This document shows positions 26,746-36,826 of a stretch of 64,000 nucleotides of DNA, in pieces. Source of the stretch: Anaerocolumna sedimenticola. Lineage in GTDB: Bacteria > Bacillota > Clostridia > Lachnospirales > Lachnospiraceae. The stretch lies in assembly GCF_009931695.1 (NCBI RefSeq), contig NZ_CP048000.1:3613501-3677500 (forward strand), written 5' to 3'. Each line of letters begins with the position of its first letter. The stretch's first letter is position 1. The position numbers were made by a program, and so were the translations under genes. The notes beneath the pieces were generated by a model. That model saw nothing but the letters and a program-made list of their open reading frames with translations, searched no databases and was not told the origin of the DNA.

Positions 26746-29700
26746 ATGGCAAAAATTAAAATATATGAATTAGCAAAGGAAATAGATAAACACAGTAAAG
26801 ATATTATAACTTTTTTAAATGAAAAAGGTATGGAAGTAAAAAGCCATATGAGCAGTATTGATGATAATACTGTTTCTATGGTTAGGAGTCATTTTGGGTC
26901 TAATGTGAAACCGGCTGAGGCTCAACCGGCAATTAAATCAGACAATGTTTCCAAGGCAGCTCAGGCTCCAACTACACCGGCTTCCAGTACTACAGTTCAT
27001 ACAGCTTCTGTTGCACAACAAAATAACAGACCTGCCGGAAACAGTTATACTGGGCAAAATAACCAAGGAAATACCAGATACAATCAAGGTAATACCGGTG
27101 ATCAAAGAACACCTGGACAATATAATCAAAATCGTCCTTATAATCAAAATGGGCAAGGACAAAACCGCCCTTATAACAGACCACAGGGTGATCAGCAAGG
27201 ACAAAGAACCGCCGGTGACAGTGGTATGAGGAATTCCGGTCAGGGTAATCAGCATTCATCCATGCAAAACCGTAACTATGGTCAGAATAACGGGCAGGGT
27301 CAGAACCGTCCTTATAACCAGAATCAAGGCGGACAGAACCGTCCGTATAATCAGAATGGTCAGGGGCAAAATCGTCCGTATAATCAGGATGGTCAGGGAC
27401 AATACCGTCCTTATAATCAAAATAGTCAGGGACAAAACCGTCCTTATAACCAGGGTGGTTCCTATGGTCAAGGAGGTCAGCAGGGTCAGAACCGCCCGGT
27501 TGGTCAAGGCAGCCAATCCGGTCAGAACCGCCCTTATGGACAGAATAATCAATCTAATGGACAATACCGTCAAAACCGTCCTTATAATCAGGATCAAAGC
27601 CGTCCAATGAATAATGGGCAGGGAAGACCGAATAGCTATAATAATGGAAATGACAGACCAAACCAAGGCGGTCGACCATATAATTCGCAAAATAACAGAC
27701 CGGGTCAAAACAGCGGTTATAATAACTATAACAGATCACAGAGTGGTTCAGAGAATTCCGGCGGTTACCAGAATAGAAACTTTGGTTCCGGCTTCGGCGG
27801 AATGAACAAAGACAAAGATGATTATAATAAAGACGGAGATGTAAGGAAAAGAACTCCTGGCAGATCAGATTCCAGAAGCAGTGATGCGAAGAAATTTGAC
27901 GCTCCGATAGGAATGTCAAGAAGTGATTCTGCCAACAATAGAAACAGCAGAGCCAATAAAAATACAAAAAACACAAAAACCAATTATACTCATAAGGAAA
28001 TTGATAATGACGGCATAGAGGAAATCAAAATACCGAAAAAAGGCCAGTTTATTAAACCAAAGCCTGTACAGATTCAGGAAACGAAAGAAGATGACGTTAA
28101 AACAATTACACTTCCGGATGTATTAACAATTAAAGAATTGGCAGACAAAATGAAATTGCCTGCATCTGCATTGGTAAAGAAGCTTTTCTTAGCAGGTAAA
28201 ATGGTATCCATTAACCAGGAGATATCATTCGAAGAAGCGGAAGAAATCGCAATTGAATTTGATATCATTGCAGAGCATGAAGTTAAAGTGGACGTAATCG
28301 AAGAATTACTTAAGGAAAAGGAAGAAGACGAAGAAAATTTAGTAAAACGCCCTCCTGTAGTTTGTGTTATGGGTCATGTCGATCACGGTAAAACATCTCT
28401 TTTGGATGCCATTCGTGAAACTAACGTAACCTCTCATGAAGCAGGCGGAATAACCCAGCATATCGGCGCTTATGTAGTTGAAGTTAATGGGGAAAAAATT
28501 ACATTTTTAGATACACCGGGTCATGAAGCATTTACTTCCATGAGAATGAGAGGAGCACAGTCTACGGATATTGCAATTTTAGTTGTCGCTGCCGACGACG
28601 GTGTTATGCCTCAGACCGTAGAAGCTATCAGCCATGCGAAAGCTGCCGGTATTCAGATAATCGTAGCAATCAATAAAATAGATAAACCAAGTGCAAATAT
28701 CGAACGTGTGAAACAGGAATTAACAGAATATGAACTGGTTGCGGAAGACTGGGGCGGTGATACGGTATTTGTTCCGGTTTCAGCCCACACTAAGGAAGGG
28801 ATTGATCAATTATTGGAAATGATCATACTTACAGCCGAAATGGTTGAATTAAAAGCCAATCCTAACCGTAATGCCAGAGGTATTGTTATCGAAGCGGAAC
28901 TAGACAAAGGCCGCGGTCCGGTTGCTACCATTCTTGTACAAAAGGGTACATTACATGTGGGTGATGCGATTGCCATCGGCTCCTCTTACGGTAAAGTAAG
29001 AGCAATGATGGATGATAAAGGAAGACGTGTAAAAGAAGCAACTCCATCCACTCCAGTGGAAATATTAGGTTTAAATGAAGTGCCTGATGCAGGTGAAATC
29101 TTTATTGCAACCGATAATGAAAAAGAAGCACGTTCCATTTCAGAAACTTATATATCACAGGGAAGGGAACGACTCTTAGCAGATACCAAAGCAAAATTAT
29201 CTTTAGACGGCTTATTCTCACAAATTAAAGCCGGTAACGTTAAAGAACTTAACCTGATTATTAAGGCCGATGTTCAGGGTTCTGTGGAAGCGGTTAAACA
29301 AAGTCTGGTTAAACTTAGTAATGAAGAAGTAGCGGTACGTATTATCCACGGTGGTGTAGGTACTATTAATGAATCTGACGTTTCACTGGCAAGTACCTCC
29401 AACGCGATTATTATTGGCTTTAATGTTCGTCCGGACAATACGGCTAAGGAGCTTGCAGACCGTGAAAAGGTAGATTTAAGACTTTATCGTGTAATTTATA
29501 ATGCGATTGAAGATGTGGAAGCAGCCATGAAAGGTATGCTTGATCCTACTTATGAGGAAAAAGTCATCGGTCATGCGGAAGTTAGGCAGGTATTTAAAGC
29601 TTCCGGCCTTGGAACTATTGCAGGTTCCTATGTACTAGACGGTAAAATTACGAGAGGTTGTTCCGCTAGAATAACAAGAGAGGGCGAACTCATATTTGAA

Positions 29701-29847
29701 GGTGCCCTGGCTTCCTTAAAGAGATTTAAAGATGACGTAAAAGAAGTGGCAGCAGGATATGAATGCGGTCTTGTATTTGAAAAATTTAATGACATTAAAG
29801 AATTTGATACCGTAGAATTGTATATTATGCAGGAAGTTCCCAGATAA
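26746..29847 (+). CDS. infB: Translation initiation factor IF-2 with long N/Q/G-rich linker
   Basis: A 1033-residue IF-2, longer than Bacillus IF-2 (~716). An IF2_N module opens the protein ([20 protein letters not shown]). Residues ~90-350 are an unusual linker built from repeats like [11 protein letters not shown], almost free of hydrophobic residues. A second IF2_N module lies near 460, then the G domain: GHVDHGKT at 543-550, DTPGHEAF near 588, NKID near 643. Domains II-IV follow and are full length. The factor delivers initiator tRNA to the 30S subunit. Start ATG 26746 follows GGAGG; the GTG at 26731 is rejected. Confidence 0.96.
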   Translation: MAKIKIYELAKEIDKHSKDIITFLNEKGMEVKSHMSSIDDNTVSMVRSHFGSNVKPAEAQPAIKSDNVSKAAQAPTTPASSTTVHTASVAQQNNRPAGNSYTGQNNQGNTRYNQGNTGDQRTPGQYNQNRPYNQNGQGQNRPYNRPQGDQQGQRTAGDSGMRNSGQGNQHSSMQNRNYGQNNGQGQNRPYNQNQGGQNRPYNQNGQGQNRPYNQDGQGQYRPYNQNSQGQNRPYNQGGSYGQGGQQGQNRPVGQGSQSGQNRPYGQNNQSNGQYRQNRPYNQDQSRPMNNGQGRPNSYNNGNDRPNQGGRPYNSQNNRPGQNSGYNNYNRSQSGSENSGGYQNRNFGSGFGGMNKDKDDYNKDGDVRKRTPGRSDSRSSDAKKFDAPIGMSRSDSANNRNSRANKNTKNTKTNYTHKEIDNDGIEEIKIPKKGQFIKPKPVQIQETKEDDVKTITLPDVLTIKELADKMKLPASALVKKLFLAGKMVSINQEISFEEAEEIAIEFDIIAEHEVKVDVIEELLKEKEEDEENLVKRPPVVCVMGHVDHGKTSLLDAIRETNVTSHEAGGITQHIGAYVVEVNGEKITFLDTPGHEAFTSMRMRGAQSTDIAILVVAADDGVMPQTVEAISHAKAAGIQIIVAINKIDKPSANIERVKQELTEYELVAEDWGGDTVFVPVSAHTKEGIDQLLEMIILTAEMVELKANPNRNARGIVIEAELDKGRGPVATILVQKGTLHVGDAIAIGSSYGKVRAMMDDKGRRVKEATPSTPVEILGLNEVPDAGEIFIATDNEKEARSISETYISQGRERLLADTKAKLSLDGLFSQIKAGNVKELNLIIKADVQGSVEAVKQSLVKLSNEEVAVRIIHGGVGTINESDVSLASTSNAIIIGFNVRPDNTAKELADREKVDLRLYRVIYNAIEDVEAAMKGMLDPTYEEKVIGHAEVRQVFKASGLGTIAGSYVLDGKITRGCSARITREGELIFEGALASLKRFKDDVKEVAAGYECGLVFEKFNDIKEFDTVELYIMQEVPR

Positions 29848-29896
29848 TAAGAACATGTGGAATCATTGTACCAATTTATAGTAAGTTAAAATATAT

Positions 29897-29937
29897 GCGC
29901 CATAAAAACGGACTGTTACTCAGTTCCGTTATGGCGC
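29897..29937 (+). terminator. Strong hairpin after infB
   Basis: gcgccata (29897-29904) pairs with tatggcgc (29930-29937), and acgga/tccgt pairs inside. No clear T-run follows, so it may be an mRNA-stabilising or partial termination structure. Confidence 0.45.
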
Positions 29938-29981
29938 TGCTATATTAATTGAGGCGGTTTTCTTGCGGTATGCAACGAAAT

Positions 29982-30032
29982 CCTCGGCCCAAACATGAGG
30001 CGCGTTGGAAATAACATGGCGGTTAGTGTGAA
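29982..30032 (+). repeat. 51-bp perfect repeat, copy 1
   Basis: From cctcggccc to gtgtgaa this 51-base stretch is identical to 38302-38352. It holds a small hairpin (cctc/gagg). Upstream, at about 29952-29973, ggcggttttcttgcggtatgc resembles the stem-3 end of the pseudoknot elements, suggesting a composite or decayed element. Together with the pseudoknot copy that follows, this accounts for most of the 402-base infB-rbfA gap. Confidence 0.85.
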
Positions 30033-30141
30033 GAAAAAGCATCTTCATTGAAAAGAATCTGGAAATAAGTACAGACGGGGCTTATTACCAGCTTCTTACC
30101 CATAATTTAGGATGCCGCAGGAGTGGCATCGGACGGGAAGG

Positions 30142-30249
30142 TTGAAAGAAAATATAGAAAGTGAAAGGATGCCACAAGATGGATTCTTTCAACCTGTTTA
30201 TTTTGAGGCAGTACCGCAAACCATTTTGCGGTATGCAATAGGTGTAAAA
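30142..30249 (+). ncRNA. Pseudoknot leader element, copy C (before rbfA)
   Basis: Stem 1 is ttgaaagaa 30142-30150 with ttctttcaa 30184-30192: the first pair changed from G-C to T-A relative to copies A, B and D, a compensating change. Stem 2 is tgccac 30170-30175 with gaggca 30205-30210 (one mismatch). Stem 3 is taccgcaaa 30212-30220 with tttgcggta 30225-30233. tgcaataggtg leads into the rbfA start at 30250. Confidence 0.75.
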
Positions 30250-30732
30250 ATGAGAAAAAACAGTATTAAAAATACAAGAATTAACGGAGAAGTTCAGCGG
30301 GAATTAAGTCAGCTTATCAGCAGAGAAATTAAAGATCCAAGGATCAATCCAATGACCTCAGTCGTTGCCGTTGAGGTAGCTCCGGATTTAAAACATGCTA
30401 AAGTTTATATCAGTGTTCTGGGTGATGAAGAATCACAGAAAAACACTTTGGCCGGTTTAAGAAGTGCAGCTCCTTATATGAGAGGGCAATTAGCCAGAAG
30501 TATCAATCTGCGTAACACACCGGAGCTTACCTTTATTTTGGATCAATCCATAGAATATGGTGTCAATATGTCCAGGTTAATTCATGAGGTAAATAAAGAT
30601 TTAGAGAATGAACAAACTGAGGATTCTTCTTTGGAAGAGGAAGATGATGGTTATGACTCTGAGGATAATTCGGAAGATGATGTAGAAGACGATATGAAAG
30701 TAATAAATGAAACAAAATTAGATCAAGAGTAA
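30250..30732 (+). CDS. rbfA: Ribosome-binding factor A with acidic tail
   Basis: A 160-residue protein. Residues 1-~115 are a standard RbfA KH-like domain (NTRINGEVQRELSQLISREIKD, VSVLGDEESQKNT-like strand, LTFILDQSIEYGVNMSRL). RbfA helps mature the 5' end of 16S rRNA. The last ~40 residues are very acidic (SLEEEDDGYDSEDNSEDD), longer than in most homologues. ATG 30250 is chosen: codons further upstream lie within the pseudoknot element. Confidence 0.93.
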   Translation: MRKNSIKNTRINGEVQRELSQLISREIKDPRINPMTSVVAVEVAPDLKHAKVYISVLGDEESQKNTLAGLRSAAPYMRGQLARSINLRNTPELTFILDQSIEYGVNMSRLIHEVNKDLENEQTEDSSLEEEDDGYDSEDNSEDDVEDDMKVINETKLDQE

Positions 30733-30864
30733 ATAATTTAAAATGGATAATGAAAAGTAGCCCGGAATGGTACAAACATGGTGGGATGCCTGTTAAAGCA
30801 GCATTAGTTTGAATAATCAAACGATATATTGCTTTACTGGCATTGTTTGTGTATGGAGGTTAGT

Positions 30865-31848
30865 ATGAAAAATGTATTAGATGAATTAAGAAATGCCAGA
30901 ACCATAGGAATTGCCGGTCACGTCAGACCAGACGGCGATTGCGTGGGGTCCTGTCTGGCATTATATCATTATTTGAAGAAAAATCTATCCGGGGATCCGG
31001 TTATCGATTTATATCTGGAGACAATACCGGAAAAATTTAAAATCATTGGAGATACCGAAGTAATTAAGCAGGAGAATATGGATAGTATTATTTATGATGC
31101 TTTTATATCATTAGACAGCAGCAGTTTAGACCGCTTAGGATTTGCTCAGGTTTATTTTGAACAAGCAAATAAAACCATAAATATAGATCATCATATCAGC
31201 AATTTGAAATTTGCGAACGCTAATCATGTGGAAGAAAAAGCAAGCTCAACCTGCGAAGTGCTTTTTGGTTTATTTGAAGAAGAAAAAATAGATATTACAA
31301 TAGCAAAAGCGTTATATCTCGGGATCATTCATGATACCGGAGTATTTAAGCATTCCAATACTTCGGAAAAAACCATGAATATAGCCGGAAAACTTATTTC
31401 CATAGGTGTTCCGTTTTCCCAGATGATTGATGAAACTTTTTATATTAAAAACTATCATCAGAACCAGATTTTAGGTAGATGTCTGTTAGAAAGCATGTTA
31501 ATTCTTGACGGTAAGTGTATTGTATCATCCGTTAGTAAAAAAATGCTGGAGTTTTATGATTCAACCTCTGCGGATTTGGATGGTATCATAGACCAACTCA
31601 GGATTACGAAAGGTGTGGAGGTAGCCATACTTCTTTATGAAACGGATTTTCATGAGTATAAGGTGAGTATGCGCGCTAACGGAGATGTTGATGTCAGAAA
31701 GATTGCGTCTTATTTTGGCGGAGGCGGACATATTAAGGCAGCCGGCTGTACGATGCACGGTACCATTCATGATGTAGTAAATAATCTGACCGGACATATA
31801 GAACACCAATTAGCGAATTTAACAAGTGAACAGGAGTCAGAATATTGA
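30865..31848 (+). CDS. nrnA: NrnA-type DHH nanoRNase / pAp phosphatase
   Basis: A 327-residue DHH-DHHA1 phosphoesterase. Motifs are GHVRPDGDCVGSC near residue 18, SLDSSSLDRLG, the DHH motif NIDHHISNL, HDTGVFKHSNT, and the DHHA1 motif YFGGGGHIKAAGC near the end. It degrades 2-5 nucleotide RNA and 3'-phosphoadenosine 5'-phosphate. ATG 30865 has a GGAGG site; the longer frame from 30829 is rejected. It ends four bases inside truB. Confidence 0.92.
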   Translation: MKNVLDELRNARTIGIAGHVRPDGDCVGSCLALYHYLKKNLSGDPVIDLYLETIPEKFKIIGDTEVIKQENMDSIIYDAFISLDSSSLDRLGFAQVYFEQANKTINIDHHISNLKFANANHVEEKASSTCEVLFGLFEEEKIDITIAKALYLGIIHDTGVFKHSNTSEKTMNIAGKLISIGVPFSQMIDETFYIKNYHQNQILGRCLLESMLILDGKCIVSSVSKKMLEFYDSTSADLDGIIDQLRITKGVEVAILLYETDFHEYKVSMRANGDVDVRKIASYFGGGGHIKAAGCTMHGTIHDVVNNLTGHIEHQLANLTSEQESEY

Positions 31849-32768
31849 TTAACGGAATCATCAATGTATATAAAGAAAAAGGATTTACTTCCCATGATGT
31901 TGTTGCTAAATTAAGAGGCATTATAAAGCAGAAAAAAATCGGTCATACCGGTACCCTGGATCCTGATGCGGAAGGGGTACTGCCTGTTTGCCTTGGAAAT
32001 GCAACAAAATTATGTGATATACTGACAGATAAGGATAAGATCTATGAAGCGGTTCTGTCACTTGGATTAACTACGGATACGCAGGACATAACCGGTACTG
32101 TAATAAGTACTTATGAAGTTACTGCAGACAGAGAGCAGATTGAGAAGGCTATTTTTAGTTTTATCGGAGATTACAATCAATTACCGCCCATGTATTCTGC
32201 CATAAAAGTAGGCGGAAAACGCTTGTATGAACTGGCCAGGGCGGGTAAGGAGATTGAAAGGGAGCCTAGAAAAGTAAGGATACATAATATCCGGATTCTT
32301 GAATTTAATGAAGAAAAGCATGAAATAAGAATGTCGGTGGAATGTTCAAAGGGTACTTATATCAGAACCTTATGTCATGATATCGGTGCCAGTTTAGGGT
32401 GCGGCGGTTGTATGAAAAGTTTGTTAAGAACTAAAGCAGGAGCCTTTACCTTGGAAAACAGTTTAAAATTGTCGGAAGTTCAAGCGGCTTTCATGCAGGA
32501 ACGTTTACAGGATTTTATTATAAAAGCGGATGATATGTTCCCTGATTACCCCAAAATTATTGTAGCAGAGGAATATACGAAATTAATATATAATGGCAAC
32601 AGTTTTCATATCGATCAGTTAAAAAAAGAAGCCGTTCCATGGTATAATAGTAATGTTAATGAAAATAACGGATTTGTACGGGTTTATGACTGGCAGAATC
32701 AATTTATCGGGATATATGAATATGTGTTAAAAGATAAAATTTATAAACCGGTAAAAATGTTTTTATAG
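31845..32768 (+). CDS. truB: tRNA pseudouridine-55 synthase
   Basis: A 307-residue TruB. Conserved: GIINVYKEKGFTSHDVV, GHTGTLDPDAEGVLPVCLG with the catalytic Asp, YSAIKVGGKRLYELARAG and CSKGTYIRTLCHDIG. It makes pseudouridine 55 in the T-loop of tRNAs. TTG start at 31845 overlaps nrnA by four bases (coupled). The C-terminal PUA-type domain is present. Confidence 0.95.
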   Translation: MINGIINVYKEKGFTSHDVVAKLRGIIKQKKIGHTGTLDPDAEGVLPVCLGNATKLCDILTDKDKIYEAVLSLGLTTDTQDITGTVISTYEVTADREQIEKAIFSFIGDYNQLPPMYSAIKVGGKRLYELARAGKEIEREPRKVRIHNIRILEFNEEKHEIRMSVECSKGTYIRTLCHDIGASLGCGGCMKSLLRTKAGAFTLENSLKLSEVQAAFMQERLQDFIIKADDMFPDYPKIIVAEEYTKLIYNGNSFHIDQLKKEAVPWYNSNVNENNGFVRVYDWQNQFIGIYEYVLKDKIYKPVKMFL

Positions 32769-32788
32769 ACATTAATAGGAGCATATAA

Positions 32789-32894
32789 GTGAAAGAAAAT
32801 TTAGTAAAAGAAAGATGCCACATGTAGATTCTTTCACTTTTTCTTATTTGTGGCACTATCGCAGGCATCCTGCGATATGCAATGGGTGGAAAAT
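32789..32894 (+). ncRNA. Pseudoknot leader element, copy D (before ribF)
   Basis: Stem 1 is gtgaaagaa 32789-32797 with ttctttcac 32829-32837. Stem 2 is tgccaca 32816-32822 with tgtggca 32849-32855. Stem 3 is tatcgcagg 32857-32865 with cctgcgata 32869-32877, a different sequence from A-C but fully paired. tgcaatgggtggaaaat precedes the ribF start at 32895. Confidence 0.78.
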
Positions 32895-33821
32895 ATGGAA
32901 TATATAACAGGAAGAACTGATTTTAAACTTCATAATTCAGCCGTATCTTTGGGAAAATTTGATGGAATACATCGCGGACATCAACTTTTGCTGAATAAGA
33001 TATTAGAGCAAAAAAGTAAAGGATATCAGGCTGTGATGTTTACTTTTATGTTTCATCCAAATAACCTGTTTTCAGATAAAGAAATTGACACTATTTATAC
33101 GGAAGAGGAAAAACGGTATTTGTTGGAACAAAGCGGTTTGGATGTTTTGGTCTCATATCCCTTTACGGAAGAAACTGCTTCCATGGAACCGGAGGATTTT
33201 ATTAAAGATGTTTTGATTAATAAACTGGATGCAAGGATGATAGTTGTCGGTTCGGACTTTCGTTTTGGACATAAGCGGAGAGGAAATGTAGCTTTACTTC
33301 AAAGTATGTCTGGTACTTATGGTTATGAGTTAGTTGTATTTGACAAAATGAAATTAGAAGATCAGGTAATCAGCAGTACTTATATCCGTAATGAACTTTT
33401 GGAAGGACATATAGAAAAGGCAAATTCCATGTTAGGCAGACCATTTTCCATAATAGGAGAGGTGCAGCATGGCAGAAAAATAGGGCGTACTTTAGGATTT
33501 CCTACTACAAACCTGATTCCGGCGGAACATAAATTACTGCCGCCAAATGGTGTTTATGCATCAATTACCATAATAAACGGTAAAAAATATCCCGGAGTAA
33601 CTAATATCGGATTTAATCCGACGGTGGGTACTACGCCGGAACCCAGGGTTGAAACGTATATAATTGATTTTGATTCTGATTTATATGGTACCACCATTGA
33701 AGTTTGTTTGTATAGCTTAGAGAGACGTGAGGTTAAATTTCATTCATTGGATGAATTGAAAGCACAGATGCAAAAAGACATAACATTCGGACGAGAATAT
33801 TTTGCAAAGGTAAGTTATTAA
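32895..33821 (+). CDS. ribF: Bifunctional riboflavin kinase / FAD synthetase
   Basis: A 308-residue RibF. The N-terminal FMN adenylyltransferase domain has VSLGKFDGIHRGHQ (HxGH-type motif) and VVGSDFRFGHKRRG. The C-terminal kinase domain has GRTLGFPTTNL, PPNGVYASI and NIGFNPTVG. It makes FMN and then FAD. ATG 32895 (MEYITG) is used; the in-frame GTG at 32850 lies within the leader element. Confidence 0.95.
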   Translation: MEYITGRTDFKLHNSAVSLGKFDGIHRGHQLLLNKILEQKSKGYQAVMFTFMFHPNNLFSDKEIDTIYTEEEKRYLLEQSGLDVLVSYPFTEETASMEPEDFIKDVLINKLDARMIVVGSDFRFGHKRRGNVALLQSMSGTYGYELVVFDKMKLEDQVISSTYIRNELLEGHIEKANSMLGRPFSIIGEVQHGRKIGRTLGFPTTNLIPAEHKLLPPNGVYASITIINGKKYPGVTNIGFNPTVGTTPEPRVETYIIDFDSDLYGTTIEVCLYSLERREVKFHSLDELKAQMQKDITFGREYFAKVSY

Positions 33822-33856
33822 AATAAAAACTTTTTGTAATAATAGGAGGAATGAGT

Positions 33857-34300
33857 ATGAAGATAATACGCGGTACTTTATTTATAGTGCATTTATTTGT
33901 TGGTTTTGGAGCTTTGGCAGGTGGTTTTGCAGCAATTACCAATCCGTGGAAGCCGCTTGGAATTACAGTCGATGCTTTAAAGTACTCCCCGTTTCATAAT
34001 TTTTTTATACCGGGATTGATCTTGTTTCTTGTTATGGGTTTTGGAAATATTTTTTGTGCTTTTCTGTTTCACTTTAAGACACGGTATCAAGGGTATGTAA
34101 GCGGTGTTTTTAGCGGGGCTTTAGTTATTTGGATTATTGTACAATGTATTATGCTTCAGGCTGTTGCTTCTCTTCATGTAATATTTTTTTTGATAGGATT
34201 TATTCAGGGAATTTTATCTTTGACTCTTTTATTTGAACAACGGTTATTTCCTGCAAATATAATTTTAGCTATATTAAAAGAGGTAAAATTAGTAAAATAA
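33857..34300 (+). CDS. Small four-helix membrane protein, unknown
   Basis: A 147-residue hydrophobic protein with about four membrane segments (near residues 7-27, 50-72, 83-104 and 110-130) and short basic loops. ATG 33857 is preferred as AGGAGG lies seven bases upstream; ATG 33851 is too close to it. I do not recognise a family. It follows ribF by 35 bases and ends before a convergent terminator. Confidence 0.65.
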   Translation: MKIIRGTLFIVHLFVGFGALAGGFAAITNPWKPLGITVDALKYSPFHNFFIPGLILFLVMGFGNIFCAFLFHFKTRYQGYVSGVFSGALVIWIIVQCIMLQAVASLHVIFFLIGFIQGILSLTLLFEQRLFPANIILAILKEVKLVK

Positions 34301-34482
34301 TATAGTTTTTTTATTTACATAACCAAGATATATCGGATGAGTGCTTTGAAAAATACATAACTTCTTTCGTATCCCATATCTTATCCAATATACCATTTTG
34401 AATACAATATAAATGAAACAAATAATGAAAAATTTTATAAATAATTTGATTAATTTTGGGATAGAATAATATTATAAAATAA

Positions 34483-34530
34483 TGCATAATGAAAGGGGAA
34501 TCTTATTCCCCCTTTCATTATGCACTTTTT
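34483..34530. terminator. Convergent bidirectional terminator
   Basis: A 16-bp stem, tgcataatgaaagggg (34483-34498) with its complement ending at 34524. T-run on the plus strand and A-run upstream allow termination in both directions, between the membrane protein gene and the minus-strand MocR gene. Confidence 0.85.
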
Positions 34531-34594
34531 TATTTTATAAAAAATTATGTCCTAAGAGATAAAAAACCTCCGGGCAGGATGCGCATGAATGCAG

Positions 34595-36008
34595 TCACGC
34601 CAGATACTCTTTTAGTGCTTCATATAAAGCATTAATTCCGTCAGGAATAGTTTCTTCCGGTACATTGGCGTATCCTAACAGAATTGAGGGTGCAGAAAGG
34701 GTATCCGGTTTTTTATATAATGTTCACTAAGTCCGTATAATTTAATGCCCTTTTTTCCAGCCGTTTCTATTATTTCATTTTCAGATACCTTACTGTTAAA
34801 ATTCAATACCAAATGTAAACCTCCGTTTTCTCCCTCAATAATTACTTTCTCCCGAAAGATTTTCAAACATTGAACGAGCAGGTCATGTTTACTTTTATAG
34901 ATTTTTCTCATTTTATTTAAATGCCGTTCGAAATATCCATCTGTAATAAAATGGGTAATTATGTTCTGATCCACTCGGGATACCGTAGAGGAGTAATAAT
35001 ATAAATTCTTTTTATACAATTCCAGAAGCCTTTTGGGTAACACCATATAACCTACACGGATAGCCGGTGCAACGGCTCTGGAAAAAGTTCCAAGATAAAT
35101 AACTTTACCGGAGGAATCAATACCCTGTAATGCAGGAATTGGTTTTCCTTTATATCGGAATTCACTGTCATGATCATCTTCAATAATATAACGGTCAGGA
35201 TCCTTATCGGCCCATTGCAATAATTCCATCCGGCGCTTAATTGGCATAACTATTCCCAACGGATATTGATGGGAGGGAGTTACGTATACTACATTAGCTT
35301 CCGACTCATATAAAGGCAGAATCTTAATTCCATTCTGGTCTAAGTCAATTGGCAATACGGAGTAATGCAGTCCGGTAAAAATTTTATAGGCCTGTTTATA
35401 AGTTGGATTCTCCATGGCTATATTTTTAATCGTATTTACATATTGAAAAAGTTGTGAAAGCAGCTGAAGCAGGTAATCCGCCCCGCTCCGACTATAATCT
35501 GCTCTTCACTGCAATTAACACCACGGGATTCAAAAAGATATCTGCTTATGGCACTTCGAAGACTTTCGTCACCCTGGTTATTGCCTAAGAGAAACATATC
35601 GTTATTATATTCATTCATGCAGTTTTTAGATAACTTACGCCAGATATTATAAGGAAAATTATTAATATCAATGGCAAAAGGTGAAAAATCGTACCTGTAC
35701 GGTAATTTGGCCTGCAAGGCTGGCTTTGTTATAGATGGACCACGCGGGTTTATGTGCATCAGGTCGGATACCATCGCTACATAATATCCGCTTTTTGGTA
35801 TAGATTCAATATAACCCTCCGAAACCAGTTGTGCATATGACATATCCACGGTATTCCGGCTTACCTGAAGATTCATCGCTAAGCTTCTGGTAGAAGGTAA
35901 TTTATAATGATAGGGAAGTGTACCGTCTTTTATCTCATTTTTTATATAATTATAAATCTGTTCATACATAGGCAGGGAGGAACGGGGATCAATATTTATG
36001 GTAAGCAT
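34595..36008 (-). pseudogene. MocR/PdxR-type GntR-aminotransferase regulator, two frameshifts
   Basis: Read on the minus strand from ATG 36006-36008 after TTAGGAGG. The N-terminal GntR winged helix (SSLPMYEQIYNYIKNEI, LPSTRSLAMNLQVSRNTVD) is followed by a class I aminotransferase-like domain (IIEDDHDSEFRY, the lysine region TFSRAVAPAIRVGYMVL). It is broken twice: a missing G in the GGGG run near 35480-35485, and a missing A near 34713-34718. With both restored the protein runs to TGA at 34595, about 470 residues, normal for MocR. Such regulators sense PLP or amino-acid derivatives. The target is unknown. Confidence 0.8.
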
Positions 36009-36144
36009 TCTGATACCTCCTAAATTGGTATGGCAATAAAATGATTTTCTTGATAATAGAAGCATACCAGTTGCTTTGTTATTTTGCAAGTAATGACCTG
36101 GCTGTTACCAAACATAAGCACCTATTTTTAGTTTCAATATAATT

Positions 36145-36522
36145 AGTTTTCACTGTCTATATGAAAAATTCCGATTTCCTTATAATGTTCTATTTTATAA
36201 TTAATAGTACTTAAACTGCTTTCTAATTGTTTCATCTGTGATAATATATTCTCTTTGTGTTTCAAGAGAATATTTTTCTTGTCTCGACTGTTTCGTTTCC
36301 TTGTAAGCACAAATTCATAAATTCTTTAATGTTGTCAATTGACATTCCTGAATTTTTTAAGCAGCAGATTAACCCTATCCAGTCAATATCGTTATCCGTA
36401 AACTTCCGTATCCCGCTTGGACTTCTTTTCACCAGAGGCAATAAACCCTCTTTATCATAATAACGTAAAGCGTATATGGAAAGTCCGGTTTTTTCTGAAA
36501 CCTGTTTAATCGTATATTCCAT
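36145..36522 (-). pseudogene. MerR-family regulator, one frameshift
   Basis: From ATG 36520-36522 (MEYTIKQVSEKTGLS, after GGAGGAAG) on the minus strand. A MerR helix-turn-helix is clear (IYALRYYDKEGLLPLVKRS, FTDNDIDWIGLI). The frame ends early near 36262, but adding one A to the A-run at about 36270 continues a coiled-coil dimerisation helix to TAA at 36145, about 126 residues in all, the usual length. It is divergent from the aldo/keto reductase gene, whose promoter has the MerR-type 19-base spacer, so it very likely regulates that gene. Confidence 0.8.
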
Positions 36523-36659
36523 GTTAACTTCCTCCATTGTCTCCTAAGTTTCCCCATCCTTTATAAAATAACACATTAAAAAAATTGTGTCAATTGGATT
36601 AAAAATCTTACTTTATCTCCTTTATTTTATGAAATCTTACGTGATCTTATGAAAAACCA

Positions 36660-36690
36660 TTGACCTAGAGTTAACTCTATGGATTATACT
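36660..36690 (+). promoter_or_regulatory. MerR-type promoter with 19-base spacer and operator
   Basis: TTGACC 36660-36665 and TATACT 36685-36690 are separated by 19 bases. The spacer contains the perfect palindrome tagagttaactcta (36666-36679). A long spacer with a central dyad is the hallmark of MerR-activated promoters. It faces the aldo/keto reductase gene. Confidence 0.85.
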
Positions 36691-36760
36691 CGTGTTATGT
36701 TTTGTACTATAGAAAAAAATTTGTTCCTATAGTCAGATGCACAGCGCAAAAGTAGCGCCT

Positions 36761-36793
36761 TCTATCAGAAGTTTAAAAGTAACTTCTGATAGA
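36761..36793 (+). promoter_or_regulatory. Leader hairpin before the aldo/keto reductase
   Basis: tctatcagaagtt (36761-36773) pairs with aacttctgataga (36781-36793), a 13-bp perfect stem with a short loop, 33 bases before the start codon. It may stabilise the mRNA or be a second regulator site. Confidence 0.6.
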
Positions 36794-36826
36794 TTTAATT
36801 ATGTATTGGTTTGAAAGGAGTTTATT

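Noticed and set aside
26938-27976. Several open frames on both strands inside infB
   Set aside because: They are shadows of the low-complexity repeat region; infB clearly encodes the protein there.
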